DNA of 64,000 nucleotides from Planctomycetota bacterium (GTDB lineage Bacteria; Planctomycetota; PUPC01; JACPCR01): positions 124,001 through 188,000 of the forward strand of contig JACPCR010000054.1 in the NCBI GenBank assembly GCA_016179685.1, in the 5' to 3' direction. The position numbers and the translations under genes were made by a program. Every line of letters begins with the position of its first letter. Position 1 is the first letter of the stretch. Of this stretch, positions 42,250 through 51,019 are shown one piece after another. The notes beneath the pieces are model-generated. The model saw nothing but the letters and a program-made list of their open reading frames with translations, did no database searches and was not told where the DNA came from.

Positions 42250-42294
42250 CGATCCCTGTTTCCGCATCCCGCCGGGATGAGAAAACAGGGATCG
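42250..42294. repeat. 45-nt imperfect palindrome
   Basis: Arms of 22 nt (CGATCCCTGTTTCCGCATCC on the left) pair with only two mismatches around a single-base centre. It lies between divergent genes. It lacks the AGTGCGG core of the stop-codon palindromes but is the same size. Confidence 0.85.
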
Positions 42295-42465
42295 GTTGCG
42301 GCACTCCCTCGCCGCAACCCACTGGCATTATCGATGATCCCTCCCCCAACTTCAGCGACCGTTACAATCCTTTACTGGAACAGAAAACTCCCGTTGCTAT
42401 TATATTACCCATTACCCCAGCCCGCATTTCCACTCGGACCTGGCCGCCGTTTGGGGACCGAGCGT

Positions 42466-44097
42466 ATGTTGATGACCAAGAAACGATCTCCACGGATTCC
42501 TTTCGCCGTCCTGTTTCTGACGGCGTTCGCGCCGGGGATCGGTCCGATGGCCGAGTCCCTCGACATCGAGCGATTCAAGCAGCTCCGGGAGGAGGAGCGC
42601 TACAACTACGAGTTGTGCGAGAAGGCTTACCAGAGCGGCAACATGGAGCTGGCGATCAACGAGTTTCACAAATTCCTCAAGTTGTATCCGACCATCCCGG
42701 CGGCGTCCTATGCCCAGTACATGCTCGGAGTCAGCCACGAGCAGCACAATTACGTCAACACGGCCATGAAGAGATACGAGGAGCTTCTGACCTACTACCC
42801 GGACAGCCCGGAGGCCCCGAAGGCCCAGTGGGCGATCGCGAGGTGCTACCAGAAGATTGGCGAGCCCGAAAAGTCGCCCCCGGAGTTCCAGAAGGTCGTG
42901 GACCTCTACCCCAAGGCCCCTTTGGCCGCGCAAGCCCTGTGGGCGCTCTCGGAAATCCACCTGGTTGAGGGGAAGCTGGACGAGGCCGTGGGGGAACGGA
43001 AGCGCATCATTCTGGAATACGGAGATCACCTCCTCTATTCACAGGCCGTGGACTGGATGATCGCCCACTATGCGCTGACGGAGAGGGACCCTGTTTCCGC
43101 CCGAGAAATGAGCTGGCGCGTGCGTTCGAAAGAGGATACGGAACTGCACCTGGCCATGCTCTACCGGCGGCACGGTGTGGCGCTTTACGGGGGCGGCGAG
43201 CACAGTGGCGGGACCGAGTTTGTGCAGCGCGCGATCGAGATTTACCGCGATTTCAGCGTGAACTTCCCCAAGTCCCGCGACCGCATCCCGGAGTGCGAAT
43301 TTGCGATGGCCGAGTGTTACCTGGACATCGGCAAGCATCCGGAGGCGGTGAAGGTCTATCAGGAATTTCCCCAGCGGCATCCCTGGGCGACGCGGCACTT
43401 CCCCGGCTGCGTGAAGAAGATCATTGATATTTACAAGAAACTGGAAAAGGAGGATATGGTTCGGCAATGGTACGCCTTGTTCCTGAACAAGTGGCCGTCG
43501 GACGATGCTACCCGCAAGGAGTTCGGGCTCTACCTGGAGAAGCCGGCGGGAGCCTGGAACGAGGCCCGCAGCCAGTACCGTCTGATGCAGAACAAGTTCG
43601 ACGGCCAATGGGAGGTCGCCGCCTCCTTCCACCGGCAGAAGCTGGCCGACGAGGCCATCAAGGCCTACGAGGATGTGATCAATACGGACTTCGCGCGCAT
43701 CAGCGCGGCCTACTACCAGGTGGGGCAGGTGCACCAGATGCTCACTCACGACTACGAGAAAGCGATCGTCGCCTACAACAACAGCAATTACGAGGCCCCG
43801 ACGCACATGTTTCGGGTTGCCGAGTGCTACTGTGCCATGCAGAAATGGGAGCGCGCTCTGGAAACGTGCCGGGAAATCATCAATTTCTTCGAGGGAAGCC
43901 GCATCCCCGCCATGCAGTTCATGGTCACGTCGGTCTACGAGGTGAGGAACAGCCAGACGCATCGGGATCGAGAAAGCGCGGTGAGCCTGTTGAAGGCGAT
44001 TCTGGATCATTACCCCGGTACGGGGGCGGCCTCCTGGGCGCACCTCAAGCTCGAGGAGTACGGGGTGGTGATCACCGGCGGCGGCGTGGCCAAGTAG
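42466..44097 (+). CDS. Secreted tetratricopeptide-repeat protein
   Basis: A 543-residue exported protein. The start region MLMTKKRSPRIPFAVLFLTA FAPGIGPMAESLD is a signal peptide. The mature protein is almost wholly TPR/Sel-like helical pairs: YELCEKAYQSGNMELAINEF, YAQYMLGVSHEQHNYVNTAM, AQWAIARCYQKIGEPEKSPP, then several more, and a C-terminal group (MFRVAECYCAMQKWERALET). Such proteins are periplasmic or surface scaffolds; there is no catalytic motif. ATG at 42466 chosen, with 42472 as an alternative; the long open frame before it is the antisense of the DUF4159 gene. Upstream TATTATATTACC may be promoter-like. It precedes the LamG protein on the same strand. Confidence 0.85.
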   Translation: MLMTKKRSPRIPFAVLFLTAFAPGIGPMAESLDIERFKQLREEERYNYELCEKAYQSGNMELAINEFHKFLKLYPTIPAASYAQYMLGVSHEQHNYVNTAMKRYEELLTYYPDSPEAPKAQWAIARCYQKIGEPEKSPPEFQKVVDLYPKAPLAAQALWALSEIHLVEGKLDEAVGERKRIILEYGDHLLYSQAVDWMIAHYALTERDPVSAREMSWRVRSKEDTELHLAMLYRRHGVALYGGGEHSGGTEFVQRAIEIYRDFSVNFPKSRDRIPECEFAMAECYLDIGKHPEAVKVYQEFPQRHPWATRHFPGCVKKIIDIYKKLEKEDMVRQWYALFLNKWPSDDATRKEFGLYLEKPAGAWNEARSQYRLMQNKFDGQWEVAASFHRQKLADEAIKAYEDVINTDFARISAAYYQVGQVHQMLTHDYEKAIVAYNNSNYEAPTHMFRVAECYCAMQKWERALETCREIINFFEGSRIPAMQFMVTSVYEVRNSQTHRDRESAVSLLKAILDHYPGTGAASWAHLKLEEYGVVITGGGVAK

Positions 44098-44180
44098 CGG
44101 CGCATGGCCGCCACGGATAACTGCCCCTACCCGCCATCCGAGGTCAAGCCGGTCGTGTCGATCGTGTATTCCTCTCCGAG

Positions 44181-44218
44181 CCTTGTTGGGTTGCGGGCTT
44201 CGCCAGCCTTCAGGCGGG
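44181..44218 (-). repeat. Three-hairpin element, short inverted fragment
   Basis: On the minus strand this reads CGCCTGAAGGCTGGCGAAGC followed by CCGCAACCCAACAAGG, the first stem and joiner of the element. It lies 5' of the 44308 gene. Confidence 0.7.
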
Positions 44219-44307
44219 TGTCCAGCAGGAAAACGGCTCTTCGTGTCCGCGCGAAATGCCATGAAATGCCGCGTGGTTCTTGGAAACCTCCAGCCCCTCA
44301 CCCTGCC

Positions 44308-47300
44308 GTGAAAACCCTTTCGACCCTCGGGTGGCTGGCGATGCTGGCTTTGACGCCCTGGTCTTCAACAGCTCATGGCCAAAAGCTCTTGCTCCATGTT
44401 CCGTTCGATGAGTCGCTTGAAGCGAGGAACGCGGCCGGAGAACCGAAGGGGACCTTCCATCCGCCGGCCAAGTCCCCGGACTCCCAGCCGAGATTCTTGG
44501 ACGGCATCGTCGGCAAGGCGCTCGATATCGGGACCGGCTGCCGGGTGGATTATGCTGTGGCCGGCAATCTGCAAGGGGACCGGGGCACGGTCTCGTTCTG
44601 GGCGAAGCGCGCCGGGCCGAAACCTGAAGGACGCTACACGTTTCATCTGGGTGGGTGGGGCAACAAGGACGGCTCGTGGGTGCTGCTCTACCGCTGGGAA
44701 TGGCATGGGTCGGTCAACATGCTGCATGGCCTGGGCGGTTCGGGGGACGTCGGACTTCAACTACCCGGCGATGGCGATGACGGGGAGTGGCATTTTTTCG
44801 CCTTCACCTGGGACGGCCATCACGCCCGCGGCTACATGGACGGCGCTACGGATTCGGCCGCTGAAAAGCGCGATTTCCCGGCACAGCACTTCTCCAGCTT
44901 CTGGGTGGGCGGCGGAGACCAGACCTCTCGCCTCATCGACGAACTGAAAATTTTTGACGAGCCGCTGGGCATTTCCGAGATCAAGGCCCTGTATCGGGAA
45001 GTGGCCGGGGTTCGGACCGAGCCGGCGCTCATCATTCCCAGGCGAACGAGCGAAGTCCGTATGGACGGCCGCCTCGAGCTTGAAGAATGGGCGCCCGCGG
45101 CAACCACCACGGGTTTGATCGGAATCGAAACCAAAATGGCGGCCCCGACTCCGACCCTTGCCCGGCTGATGTACGACGATGAGGCCCTGCTGGTCGCGTT
45201 CGATTCCGGCCTGCCAGAAAAGGCGAGGAGGGATTTCGCCTTGTCCGCGGGCATCACCGGCATCCTGCGGCAAACCCGCGACCGCTTTGATACGGACGTG
45301 GACGCGGACGACGCGGTCGAGATCAACGTCATGCCGCGGCCGCCCGCGGGGCCCCAAGACTCGGGCGGCGACTGGTTTCGCCTCGTCCTCAACGGCCTCA
45401 ACACCCATTACGACTACTCCATCACGCCGGGCAACGTCATTTCGCTGGACTGGAATCCGGCGTGGACTTCCGCGAGCACGCTGGACGCGGAGGGCTGGCA
45501 CGTGGAGATTCGGCTGCCGTTCGCCGCGTTCGGAGTCCCCGCGCCCAGACCCGGAGACCGCTGGGGACTCAATCTCTTTCGTCTTTGGCAGGCGCTGCAA
45601 AGCGGCAGGGAGGCCTGGGCCGTCGCGCCTGGCCTTACGCCCGGCTACCGGTACGCGGTGTCGGCCGTGCAGTTCGGCGGGCCTGATGCCTTGACGGTCC
45701 GACTTGCCGATTGGGGGCCTTTGCACGACAACCTGGTCGCGGTTCATGGCGAAGTGGCGAATCCAGGCCAGCAGCCCGCGACGGCTTCGGTCAGCCTTTC
45801 GAGCGATTCGGGTGAGTGCAGGGATGTGCGACTCTTGAAGATCGCTTCCGGCGCCGCGGCTTCCTTTGGGTTCGACTTCCGCCTCCAGGACCCGGCAACG
45901 AGCCTGCTGACGCTGGCCGTGACAGACGAGGGCCGGAAGGAGGTGTGTTTCCGGTCCCAAGCGCCCATCAGCCGCCGGGAGGTGCTGGAAATTCGTTCCG
46001 CGCACTTTCCGAGCGCAGGGATTTTCAAAGTGTTTGTGGACGCGGGCCGGCTGCGCGGCACGCCGCTCAAGCAACTCTCCTGCAGGCTTGCGCTGCTCGA
46101 TGAAAACGGGAAGCGCACCCTGCCGGTCAAAAAGCTCCAGCCCTTGCCGGGCTACGTTTGCGAGGCGGAGATGAACGTGGCGTCGCTCGAGCCGGGGAAA
46201 TACCGGGCCGTTTGCCGCATCGAGCGAGAGGGGAAACTCGCCGCGGAGAAGAGCATCGCGTTGGAGAAACGCCCCCCACCCGAATGGCTTGGCAACACCA
46301 TCGGCCTCACGGATAACGCGCCGAAGCCGTTCACCCCGGTCCGTCGCCGAGGAGATTCGCTGTCTTGCTGGGGCCGGGAGTACCGCTTCGATCACCAGCT
46401 TTTCCCAGCGCAGATCGTCACCCGAAACTCGGAGATACTGGCCGGGCCGATTCATCTGAGGCTGACCGACGGGAGCGGCCGCGAATTCGATTCCGCATCT
46501 GTTCCGGCAGAAGCGGCTTGGGGCAAGGCCACGGACTTTCGGCAGGAATTCGAGCGCAGTATTCAACTGGGAAAGGTCAAGGTCAGAGTTTCCTGCTGGC
46601 TCGAATGTGATGGTTTCCTCTGGACCACACTTCGCCTCCCGCCATCCAGCGTCTCGGTGGGCCATCTCGTGGTCAGCGTCCCGCTCAAGAAAGAATGGGC
46701 TGAGTACATCAATCCCTATGACTACTCGACGGTCAACACGGGCAAACTGAAGCCCGAAGGCTGGAAAGGCGGTGGCCAGCCGCTGTGGCTCGGCAATGGC
46801 GAAGGCGGCCTCCAGTTCACGACCGAAACGCTCGCGCCCTGCCGCTTGAAGCCGGAGACGCATTCGCTTCGCGTCATACCCGGTGAAGCCGCGACGGCTC
46901 TCGAGATCACGCTCATCAACGTCCCGACAAAGTTGCAGGAGGGATTCGAGGTCTCGTGGGGCTGGGTGTCGACGCCCGTGCGTCCGCCGACGCCCGGTTA
47001 CCGCGGCTGGATGACGCAATGTGCGGACACCTTGCCGGGCTACCAGTGGTACTGGCCCCCAGGGAGCGAGTTCGATCCCCGCTGGCTCGGCTATTCGCAT
47101 TTCGTGGGGCCGTTCGACCGGCCCGACGGAAAGGGCAAGGGTCTCAGCAGCGGCGGGCCTTACGTCGTCACCACGATGTGTCCGGCCAAAGTCCCCGAAT
47201 TCGAGTACTGGGGCGATGAGTGGAGTCCCTCCATGATGGGCCGCCGCGTTGAAGGCGGCATGGGCCAGTGCTCCGTCGCGGCCAGGTCTTGGGTGGATTT

Positions 47301-48177
47301 CTTCGTCTGGTGCTACCGGCAGACCTACAAGCGGGGTCGCTATATCGGCCTTTACTACGACTGCGCGCCCTATTTGCAGGACGACAACTTCCATCACGGC
47401 GGCGGGCTGAAGATCGGTGGAAGGGTCCACCCCACCGGCGCCGTGCTGGGCGCCCGTGAAATCGCCAAACGGCTCTACTGCCAACTTCGGGAACTGGAGC
47501 CGGAGCAGACCATGGTCCTCTACCACAACTCTGGCCAAATCGACATGGCCTTTCTTTCCTGGTGCGACGTGTTCGTGGATGGGGAAAACTTCACGTCGCG
47601 TCTGAGCAAAGTCGAGCAGGACTATCATCGCCTCTTCCCGCCCGAAGCGTTCCTCGCACAGTCCATGGGGCACAACTTCGGCCTGAACAACTGGTTTCTG
47701 GACGAGTTCAACCGTTCGGGCGCGACGAACGAGGAGGATTGGAAACGGCTGGGCGTGCAGCCGGTCACGCATCTCTACGGCCTGATCCTGCTGCACGATG
47801 GCGGGTACTGGAAGGCCTACGGCAATCCGCAGGGCTACGAGAGGGTCGACGGTGCTCTGCGGAAATATTCGTTCGACGAGCGATACCGCATGATTCCTTA
47901 CTGGCGGCAGAAAGTGGTCACGCTGCCGGAAAAGGTTTTTGCCACCTTTTACAGAGACGACGCGGCCGAGCGGGTGTTGGTCATTTTGCTCAACAACAAC
48001 GAGAACGACCTCCAGCTACGGCTGAAGCTGAATTGGCCGGAGCTGGGATTCGGGGACTGGCGCGGGCTGAAGGTGGATGACGCGGTCTTCCTCGAAGGCG
48101 CGTCCATCGAGGATGGCGAGCTCGTCACGCCCATCGGCTGCGCAAACATGCGCCTGCTGGCGATCGAGAAGCAGTGA
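44308..48177 (+). CDS. Large secreted LamG/CBM9-like protein with GH-like C-terminal region
   Basis: A 1289-residue exported protein. A GTG at 44308 opens a signal peptide (KTLSTLGWLAMLALTPWSST AHGQ). Residues 25-220 are a LamG/concanavalin-like domain (LLLHVPFDESLEARN, GTVSFWAKRAG, WHFFAFTWDGHHARGYMDGA, LIDELKIFDEPL). About 235-460 resembles a CBM9-like sugar-binding fold (VRMDGRLELEEWAPAATTTG, ADDAVEINVMPRP, EGWHVEIRLPFAAFG). The C-terminal half has beta-sandwich segments then a probable TIM-barrel (GRYIGLYYDCAPYLQDDNFH, MVLYHNSGQIDMAFLSWCDV), as in DUF6067-type glycoside-hydrolase-like proteins. Acidic candidates include D in YYDCAP. The substrate is unknown. Upstream residues in frame are repeat-derived. 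Confidence 0.82.
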   Translation: MKTLSTLGWLAMLALTPWSSTAHGQKLLLHVPFDESLEARNAAGEPKGTFHPPAKSPDSQPRFLDGIVGKALDIGTGCRVDYAVAGNLQGDRGTVSFWAKRAGPKPEGRYTFHLGGWGNKDGSWVLLYRWEWHGSVNMLHGLGGSGDVGLQLPGDGDDGEWHFFAFTWDGHHARGYMDGATDSAAEKRDFPAQHFSSFWVGGGDQTSRLIDELKIFDEPLGISEIKALYREVAGVRTEPALIIPRRTSEVRMDGRLELEEWAPAATTTGLIGIETKMAAPTPTLARLMYDDEALLVAFDSGLPEKARRDFALSAGITGILRQTRDRFDTDVDADDAVEINVMPRPPAGPQDSGGDWFRLVLNGLNTHYDYSITPGNVISLDWNPAWTSASTLDAEGWHVEIRLPFAAFGVPAPRPGDRWGLNLFRLWQALQSGREAWAVAPGLTPGYRYAVSAVQFGGPDALTVRLADWGPLHDNLVAVHGEVANPGQQPATASVSLSSDSGECRDVRLLKIASGAAASFGFDFRLQDPATSLLTLAVTDEGRKEVCFRSQAPISRREVLEIRSAHFPSAGIFKVFVDAGRLRGTPLKQLSCRLALLDENGKRTLPVKKLQPLPGYVCEAEMNVASLEPGKYRAVCRIEREGKLAAEKSIALEKRPPPEWLGNTIGLTDNAPKPFTPVRRRGDSLSCWGREYRFDHQLFPAQIVTRNSEILAGPIHLRLTDGSGREFDSASVPAEAAWGKATDFRQEFERSIQLGKVKVRVSCWLECDGFLWTTLRLPPSSVSVGHLVVSVPLKKEWAEYINPYDYSTVNTGKLKPEGWKGGGQPLWLGNGEGGLQFTTETLAPCRLKPETHSLRVIPGEAATALEITLINVPTKLQEGFEVSWGWVSTPVRPPTPGYRGWMTQCADTLPGYQWYWPPGSEFDPRWLGYSHFVGPFDRPDGKGKGLSSGGPYVVTTMCPAKVPEFEYWGDEWSPSMMGRRVEGGMGQCSVAARSWVDFFVWCYRQTYKRGRYIGLYYDCAPYLQDDNFHHGGGLKIGGRVHPTGAVLGAREIAKRLYCQLRELEPEQTMVLYHNSGQIDMAFLSWCDVFVDGENFTSRLSKVEQDYHRLFPPEAFLAQSMGHNFGLNNWFLDEFNRSGATNEEDWKRLGVQPVTHLYGLILLHDGGYWKAYGNPQGYERVDGALRKYSFDERYRMIPYWRQKVVTLPEKVFATFYRDDAAERVLVILLNNNENDLQLRLKLNWPELGFGDWRGLKVDDAVFLEGASIEDGELVTPIGCANMRLLAIEKQ

Positions 48178-48249
48178 CGGGGTGATGCCGGACACACCGC
48201 ACTCCGCTCATCTCCTGGCTTCTCCTGCCCCATTCCTCGGAGTCCGTCT

Positions 48250-49158
48250 TCAGGTCCAATCCTCGGGCCCCTCGGCGGCCATGCGTTCCGCGGCCTCTCC
48301 GGCAAGATCCACCGTGCGCTGGACCAGCAGCGGGCACGGGCAGTGCCGGAGGACATTTTCCGCCACGGAGCCGAACACCCAGCGCGACAGGCCCGTCCGA
48401 CCATGGGTCGTCATGGCCAGGAGGCCGATCTTCGAGTGCTCCACGGCCGCAAGAATCTCATGACTCACCGCGCCGCAGGGGAACAGCACGCGCACCGGCA
48501 CATCCGCTTCCTCGAGCTTCTTGCGGTAGGGCTCGACCTGAAGGGCGGCGTCGGCCGGGGGCACGATCATCGCCCCTTCGGGGGACGGCAGGTTCACCTG
48601 CACACAGACCAGGACGACTTCCGAATGGTAGAGCCGGGCGATCTCCCGGACGAGGGGCAGAATTCGGGCAGACCTTTCGCTCCCGTCCAGGGGCACGAGG
48701 ATGCGGCGGAAAGGACCCGTTCGGCGGTCACCGCCTTCTTCGAGCCCATGAAGGCTCGCGAGCAGGAGAGGAAAGATCGATCCGCGCAGCACGCGCTCGG
48801 CCACGCTTCCCCGTATCCAGCGCTCCACCCCGGTCCGACCGTGCGTGGACATCGCTATCAAGGAGGGCTGGTAATCCTCGGCAAACTTCAAAATCTCATC
48901 TGCCGGGTCGCCCTTCCGGAAAAGGTAATAGGCCCGGCCGCCCTGGTTGACCAGATCGTTCCTCAGACGCTCGAGATGAGTCCGCGGGCTCTCGCCTTCG
49001 CCCGGCCACAAGCGATCCTCCTCCGCCATCCAGTGGCCCGGAAGAACGCGCAAGAACATCACCTCGGCATCCTGCCGGAGCAGGAGCGAGCGCACTGGAC
49101 CGAGAATCCGGCCGGCCAGTTCCGATCCGTCCAGAGGCACCAGGATTCGGTTCAACAT
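48250..49158 (-). CDS. Universal stress protein with tandem UspA domains
   Basis: A 302-residue cytoplasmic protein made of two UspA domains. Domain 1: MLNRILVPLDGSELAGRILG, with AMSTHGRTGVERWIRGSVAE; domain 2: FRRILVPLDGSERSARILPL, with AMTTHGRTGLSRWVFGSVAE. Both keep the ATP-binding pattern G-2x-G-9x-G(S/T) in the THGRTG...GSVAE segment, so nucleotide binding is likely in each. Tandem Usp proteins respond to stress, redox or energy signals, but the specific role is open. ATG at 49158 has GGAGG 9 nt upstream; the frame before it is non-homologous. Monocistronic. Confidence 0.92.
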   Translation of the reverse strand: MLNRILVPLDGSELAGRILGPVRSLLLRQDAEVMFLRVLPGHWMAEEDRLWPGEGESPRTHLERLRNDLVNQGGRAYYLFRKGDPADEILKFAEDYQPSLIAMSTHGRTGVERWIRGSVAERVLRGSIFPLLLASLHGLEEGGDRRTGPFRRILVPLDGSERSARILPLVREIARLYHSEVVLVCVQVNLPSPEGAMIVPPADAALQVEPYRKKLEEADVPVRVLFPCGAVSHEILAAVEHSKIGLLAMTTHGRTGLSRWVFGSVAENVLRHCPCPLLVQRTVDLAGEAAERMAAEGPEDWT

Positions 49159-49379
49159 GTAGGTTGTCCTCCTTCCGCACCGCCGTCGAGGCGCAGGGCA
49201 TGCACGGTCATGCCCTCGTTTGATTCTCACAGGCAACTCGGATACCCGGCCATGGAATCAGCCCCAGGAATTTCGAGACACTCGAATTCAACTGCCTGCA
49301 AACCGGCCACTTAGGGAGCATTACGGGGGTAAAGGTCCAAACATGGGCTAGGGGCGGGGGTTCAAACCCGGCGGAAAAC
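49159..49379. other. Non-coding stretch between usp and the toxin remnant
   Basis: Nothing convincing was seen in this 220-bp stretch. The 450 bp to its right (49380-49831) hold the decayed ParDE module, so the whole gap upstream of the universal stress protein lacks intact genes. Confidence 0.55.
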
Positions 49380-49723
49380 TCATACATCCCGGGCATCGTC
49401 AGGTGGCTCGACCAGCCTACGCTCCAAATCACGTGCCCCATGCATGACACGTTCGACGCTCAAGATGTCCTTGATGGCCCTATAAAAAATCAAATGTGAG
49501 CCGGACCCGCCCCCGACTGGTATCGAACGGATACCAGCCAGTTTCCGGTCCCGGAACCTACGCCAACGGCCTCAATCAGGGAACTCTGCCAACCGCTCGA
49601 CACCCGTATCGACCGCGGCAAGAAATTTTTCGGCCACCCTGGGACCAGCATCTTCCAGATACCAGCGATATTGATGACCGGGGTCCGACTCAGCGCGGCC
49701 GGATATGGAGACGCCAATTTCAT
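49380..49723 (-). pseudogene. ParE/RelE-type toxin, decayed
   Basis: On the minus strand the fragments read SISGRAESDPGHQYRWYLED, AEKFLAAVDTGVERLAEFPD, then a TGA at 49574-49572, then GRWRRFRDRKLAGIRSIPVG, SGSHLIFYRAIKDILSVERV and MHGARDLERRL to a stop at 49380. This is the full length and order of ParE toxins. The opening ATG (49723) is in a different frame from the body, so a frameshift near codon 5 plus the internal stop disable it. It overlaps the antitoxin remnant by ATGA, the normal parDE layout. Confidence 0.8.
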
Positions 49724-49831
49724 CTTGACTGACGCCCGGCCTTTCGAATCCGCTGAAGCGTTGCCTTGGTGTAAGGACGGTGCGGGCTGTTCACTCCCTC
49801 CAGAAGTGCCGCCTCCAAAAGCGGGCTGCTA
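49720..49831 (-). pseudogene. ParD-type antitoxin, C-terminal remnant
   Basis: On the minus strand a frame reads SPLLEAALLEGVNSPHRPYT KATLQRIRKAGRQSR and stops with TGA overlapping the toxin ATG. LLEGVxS..P.T......IRKxGR is the toxin-binding tail of ParD-like antitoxins. The N-terminal DNA-binding half is missing; the adjacent membrane-protein gene ends inside it. Confidence 0.65.
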
Positions 49832-50272
49832 TTTGCTCGAGTGGTCGAGAAAAAAGTGCCAGACGGGCGGCCAGACGAGCGTGGTGGCGATGCCGACCCC
49901 CGCCAGGAACAGGGTCAATCCGAGGTAGCCGTCGAGGTGCTTGCGGCGCAGGAGCGGATGCAGGATGGCCCAGCTTCCCAGCCAGGCCAGGAGGAGGATG
50001 GTTTCCTTGCCGGAGTAGGGGCCGATGCCATCGGCGCCGGGCATCCACCCTTTTCCCAGGGCATAGATTTTCTCGGAAAAAGCCTTCGAGGCCTCGCAAG
50101 CGAAAACGACGATTCCCATGGCCAGCATGCCGATCATGGCCGCGAGATAGGCCGCAATGGCGGCGCCGTTCGGAATCGACTGCGGCTCGGCCGCAGTCTG
50201 TCCGACAGGGCCCGGGACGCCGGGAACGGTAACCGGGCTCGTTTCCACGACACTGGCTTCGGCGGGTTTCAT
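49829..50272 (-). CDS. Three-span membrane protein of unknown function
   Basis: A 147-residue inner membrane protein. The N-terminal 35 residues are soluble and Pro/Val-rich, followed by three hydrophobic segments: AAIAAYLAAMIGMLAMGIVV FA, ILLLAWLGSWAILHPLL and LGLTLFLAGVGIATTLVWPP VWHFF. There is no conserved His pair for haem. I do not recognise it. The stop codon adjoins the antitoxin remnant. It is the last of three leftward genes after the porin and the five-span protein, with gaps of 113 and 16 nt. Confidence 0.7.
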   Translation of the reverse strand: MKPAEASVVETSPVTVPGVPGPVGQTAAEPQSIPNGAAIAAYLAAMIGMLAMGIVVFACEASKAFSEKIYALGKGWMPGADGIGPYSGKETILLLAWLGSWAILHPLLRRKHLDGYLGLTLFLAGVGIATTLVWPPVWHFFLDHSSK

Positions 50273-50385
50273 GGTGGACTCCTCATGGAAGGGTTCTTCT
50301 GGAATCACGGAGCAGCTTCGAGAGCGCGGCGGTGAAGCCGCCGTTTTCCATTCTGCCGGGGGCAAGCTCCACCGGCAGCATGAAA

Positions 50386-51003
50386 TCAGATGGCCTTCAG
50401 CTTGGTCACCGCGGCCCCGAGCCCGAAGGCGATGACGAAATAGAAGAAATGCAGGGCGATCAGGATGGCGATGGCCGTACGCGTTCTGGCGTGCCGGTCC
50501 GCCAGGATTTGGCGGCCATAGCGCCACAGGATGAAGGCCGCGGCGGTCGCCAGCGGGAGCGTGAAGAGCGCGGTGAACTCTTTGAACTCGAAGAAGACCT
50601 GGTGAACCTCGGGCATGTTCGTCAGGAAGTAGCTCCTGGGGGAATCGGGTATCTTGGCCCGATAAGGGATATAAATCCAGTTCCCGAAGGTGATGGTGAT
50701 GAAGGCCAGGGTGGCCATCACCGTCGTCGCGAGCTGGAGGTCGGGGAAAGCCTGAATTCGGCCCATGTAGAGCCGCCAGGCCAGGTAGAGGGACACCGTG
50801 GCCACCACCAGCAGAACAAAGGCGGTCAGGCCGTGGAGGGCCGCGCCGAGCGCGAAGGCGCTGGGGCCCAGGATCTTGGTGAACGGGGCCGTGATCAGAA
50901 CAATCAGGGCCGACGTGGAGACCAGCGCTCCCATCACAAAGGCCAAAGAGAGCGCGCTCCATTCCTGGTGTGATTCGTGGTGGTTTTCGAAGCTTCCATT
51001 CAT
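50386..51003 (-). CDS. Five-span membrane protein of unknown function
   Basis: A 205-residue integral membrane protein. After a His-rich start (MNGSFENHHESHQEW) come about five spans, including LAFVMGALVSTSALIVLITA, LHGLTAFVLLVVATVSLYLA, TVMATLAFITITFGNWIYIP, FTALFTLPLATAAAFILW and IAILIALHFFYFVIAFGL. Between spans 3 and 4 is the polar motif RAKIPDSPRSYFLTNMPEVH QVFFEFKEF, rich in charged and aromatic residues. His residues are not arranged as in known cytochromes. ATG at 51003 has GGAGG 6 nt upstream. It lies 16 nt after the porin stop, so it is co-transcribed with it. Family not recognised. Confidence 0.75.
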   Translation of the reverse strand: MNGSFENHHESHQEWSALSLAFVMGALVSTSALIVLITAPFTKILGPSAFALGAALHGLTAFVLLVVATVSLYLAWRLYMGRIQAFPDLQLATTVMATLAFITITFGNWIYIPYRAKIPDSPRSYFLTNMPEVHQVFFEFKEFTALFTLPLATAAAFILWRYGRQILADRHARTRTAIAILIALHFFYFVIAFGLGAAVTKLKAI

Positions 51004-51019
51004 GGCTGCCTCCTTTCGT

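Noticed and set aside
40701-42968. 755-codon plus-strand frame across the DUF4159 gene and beyond
   Set aside because: Antisense to the DUF4159 protein, then out of frame with the secreted TPR gene; no recognisable domain.
49829-51003. Cytochrome oxidase or cytochrome b-type subunits
   Set aside because: Membrane spans and a His-rich start raised the idea, but no paired His residues within spans or CXXCH motifs are present.
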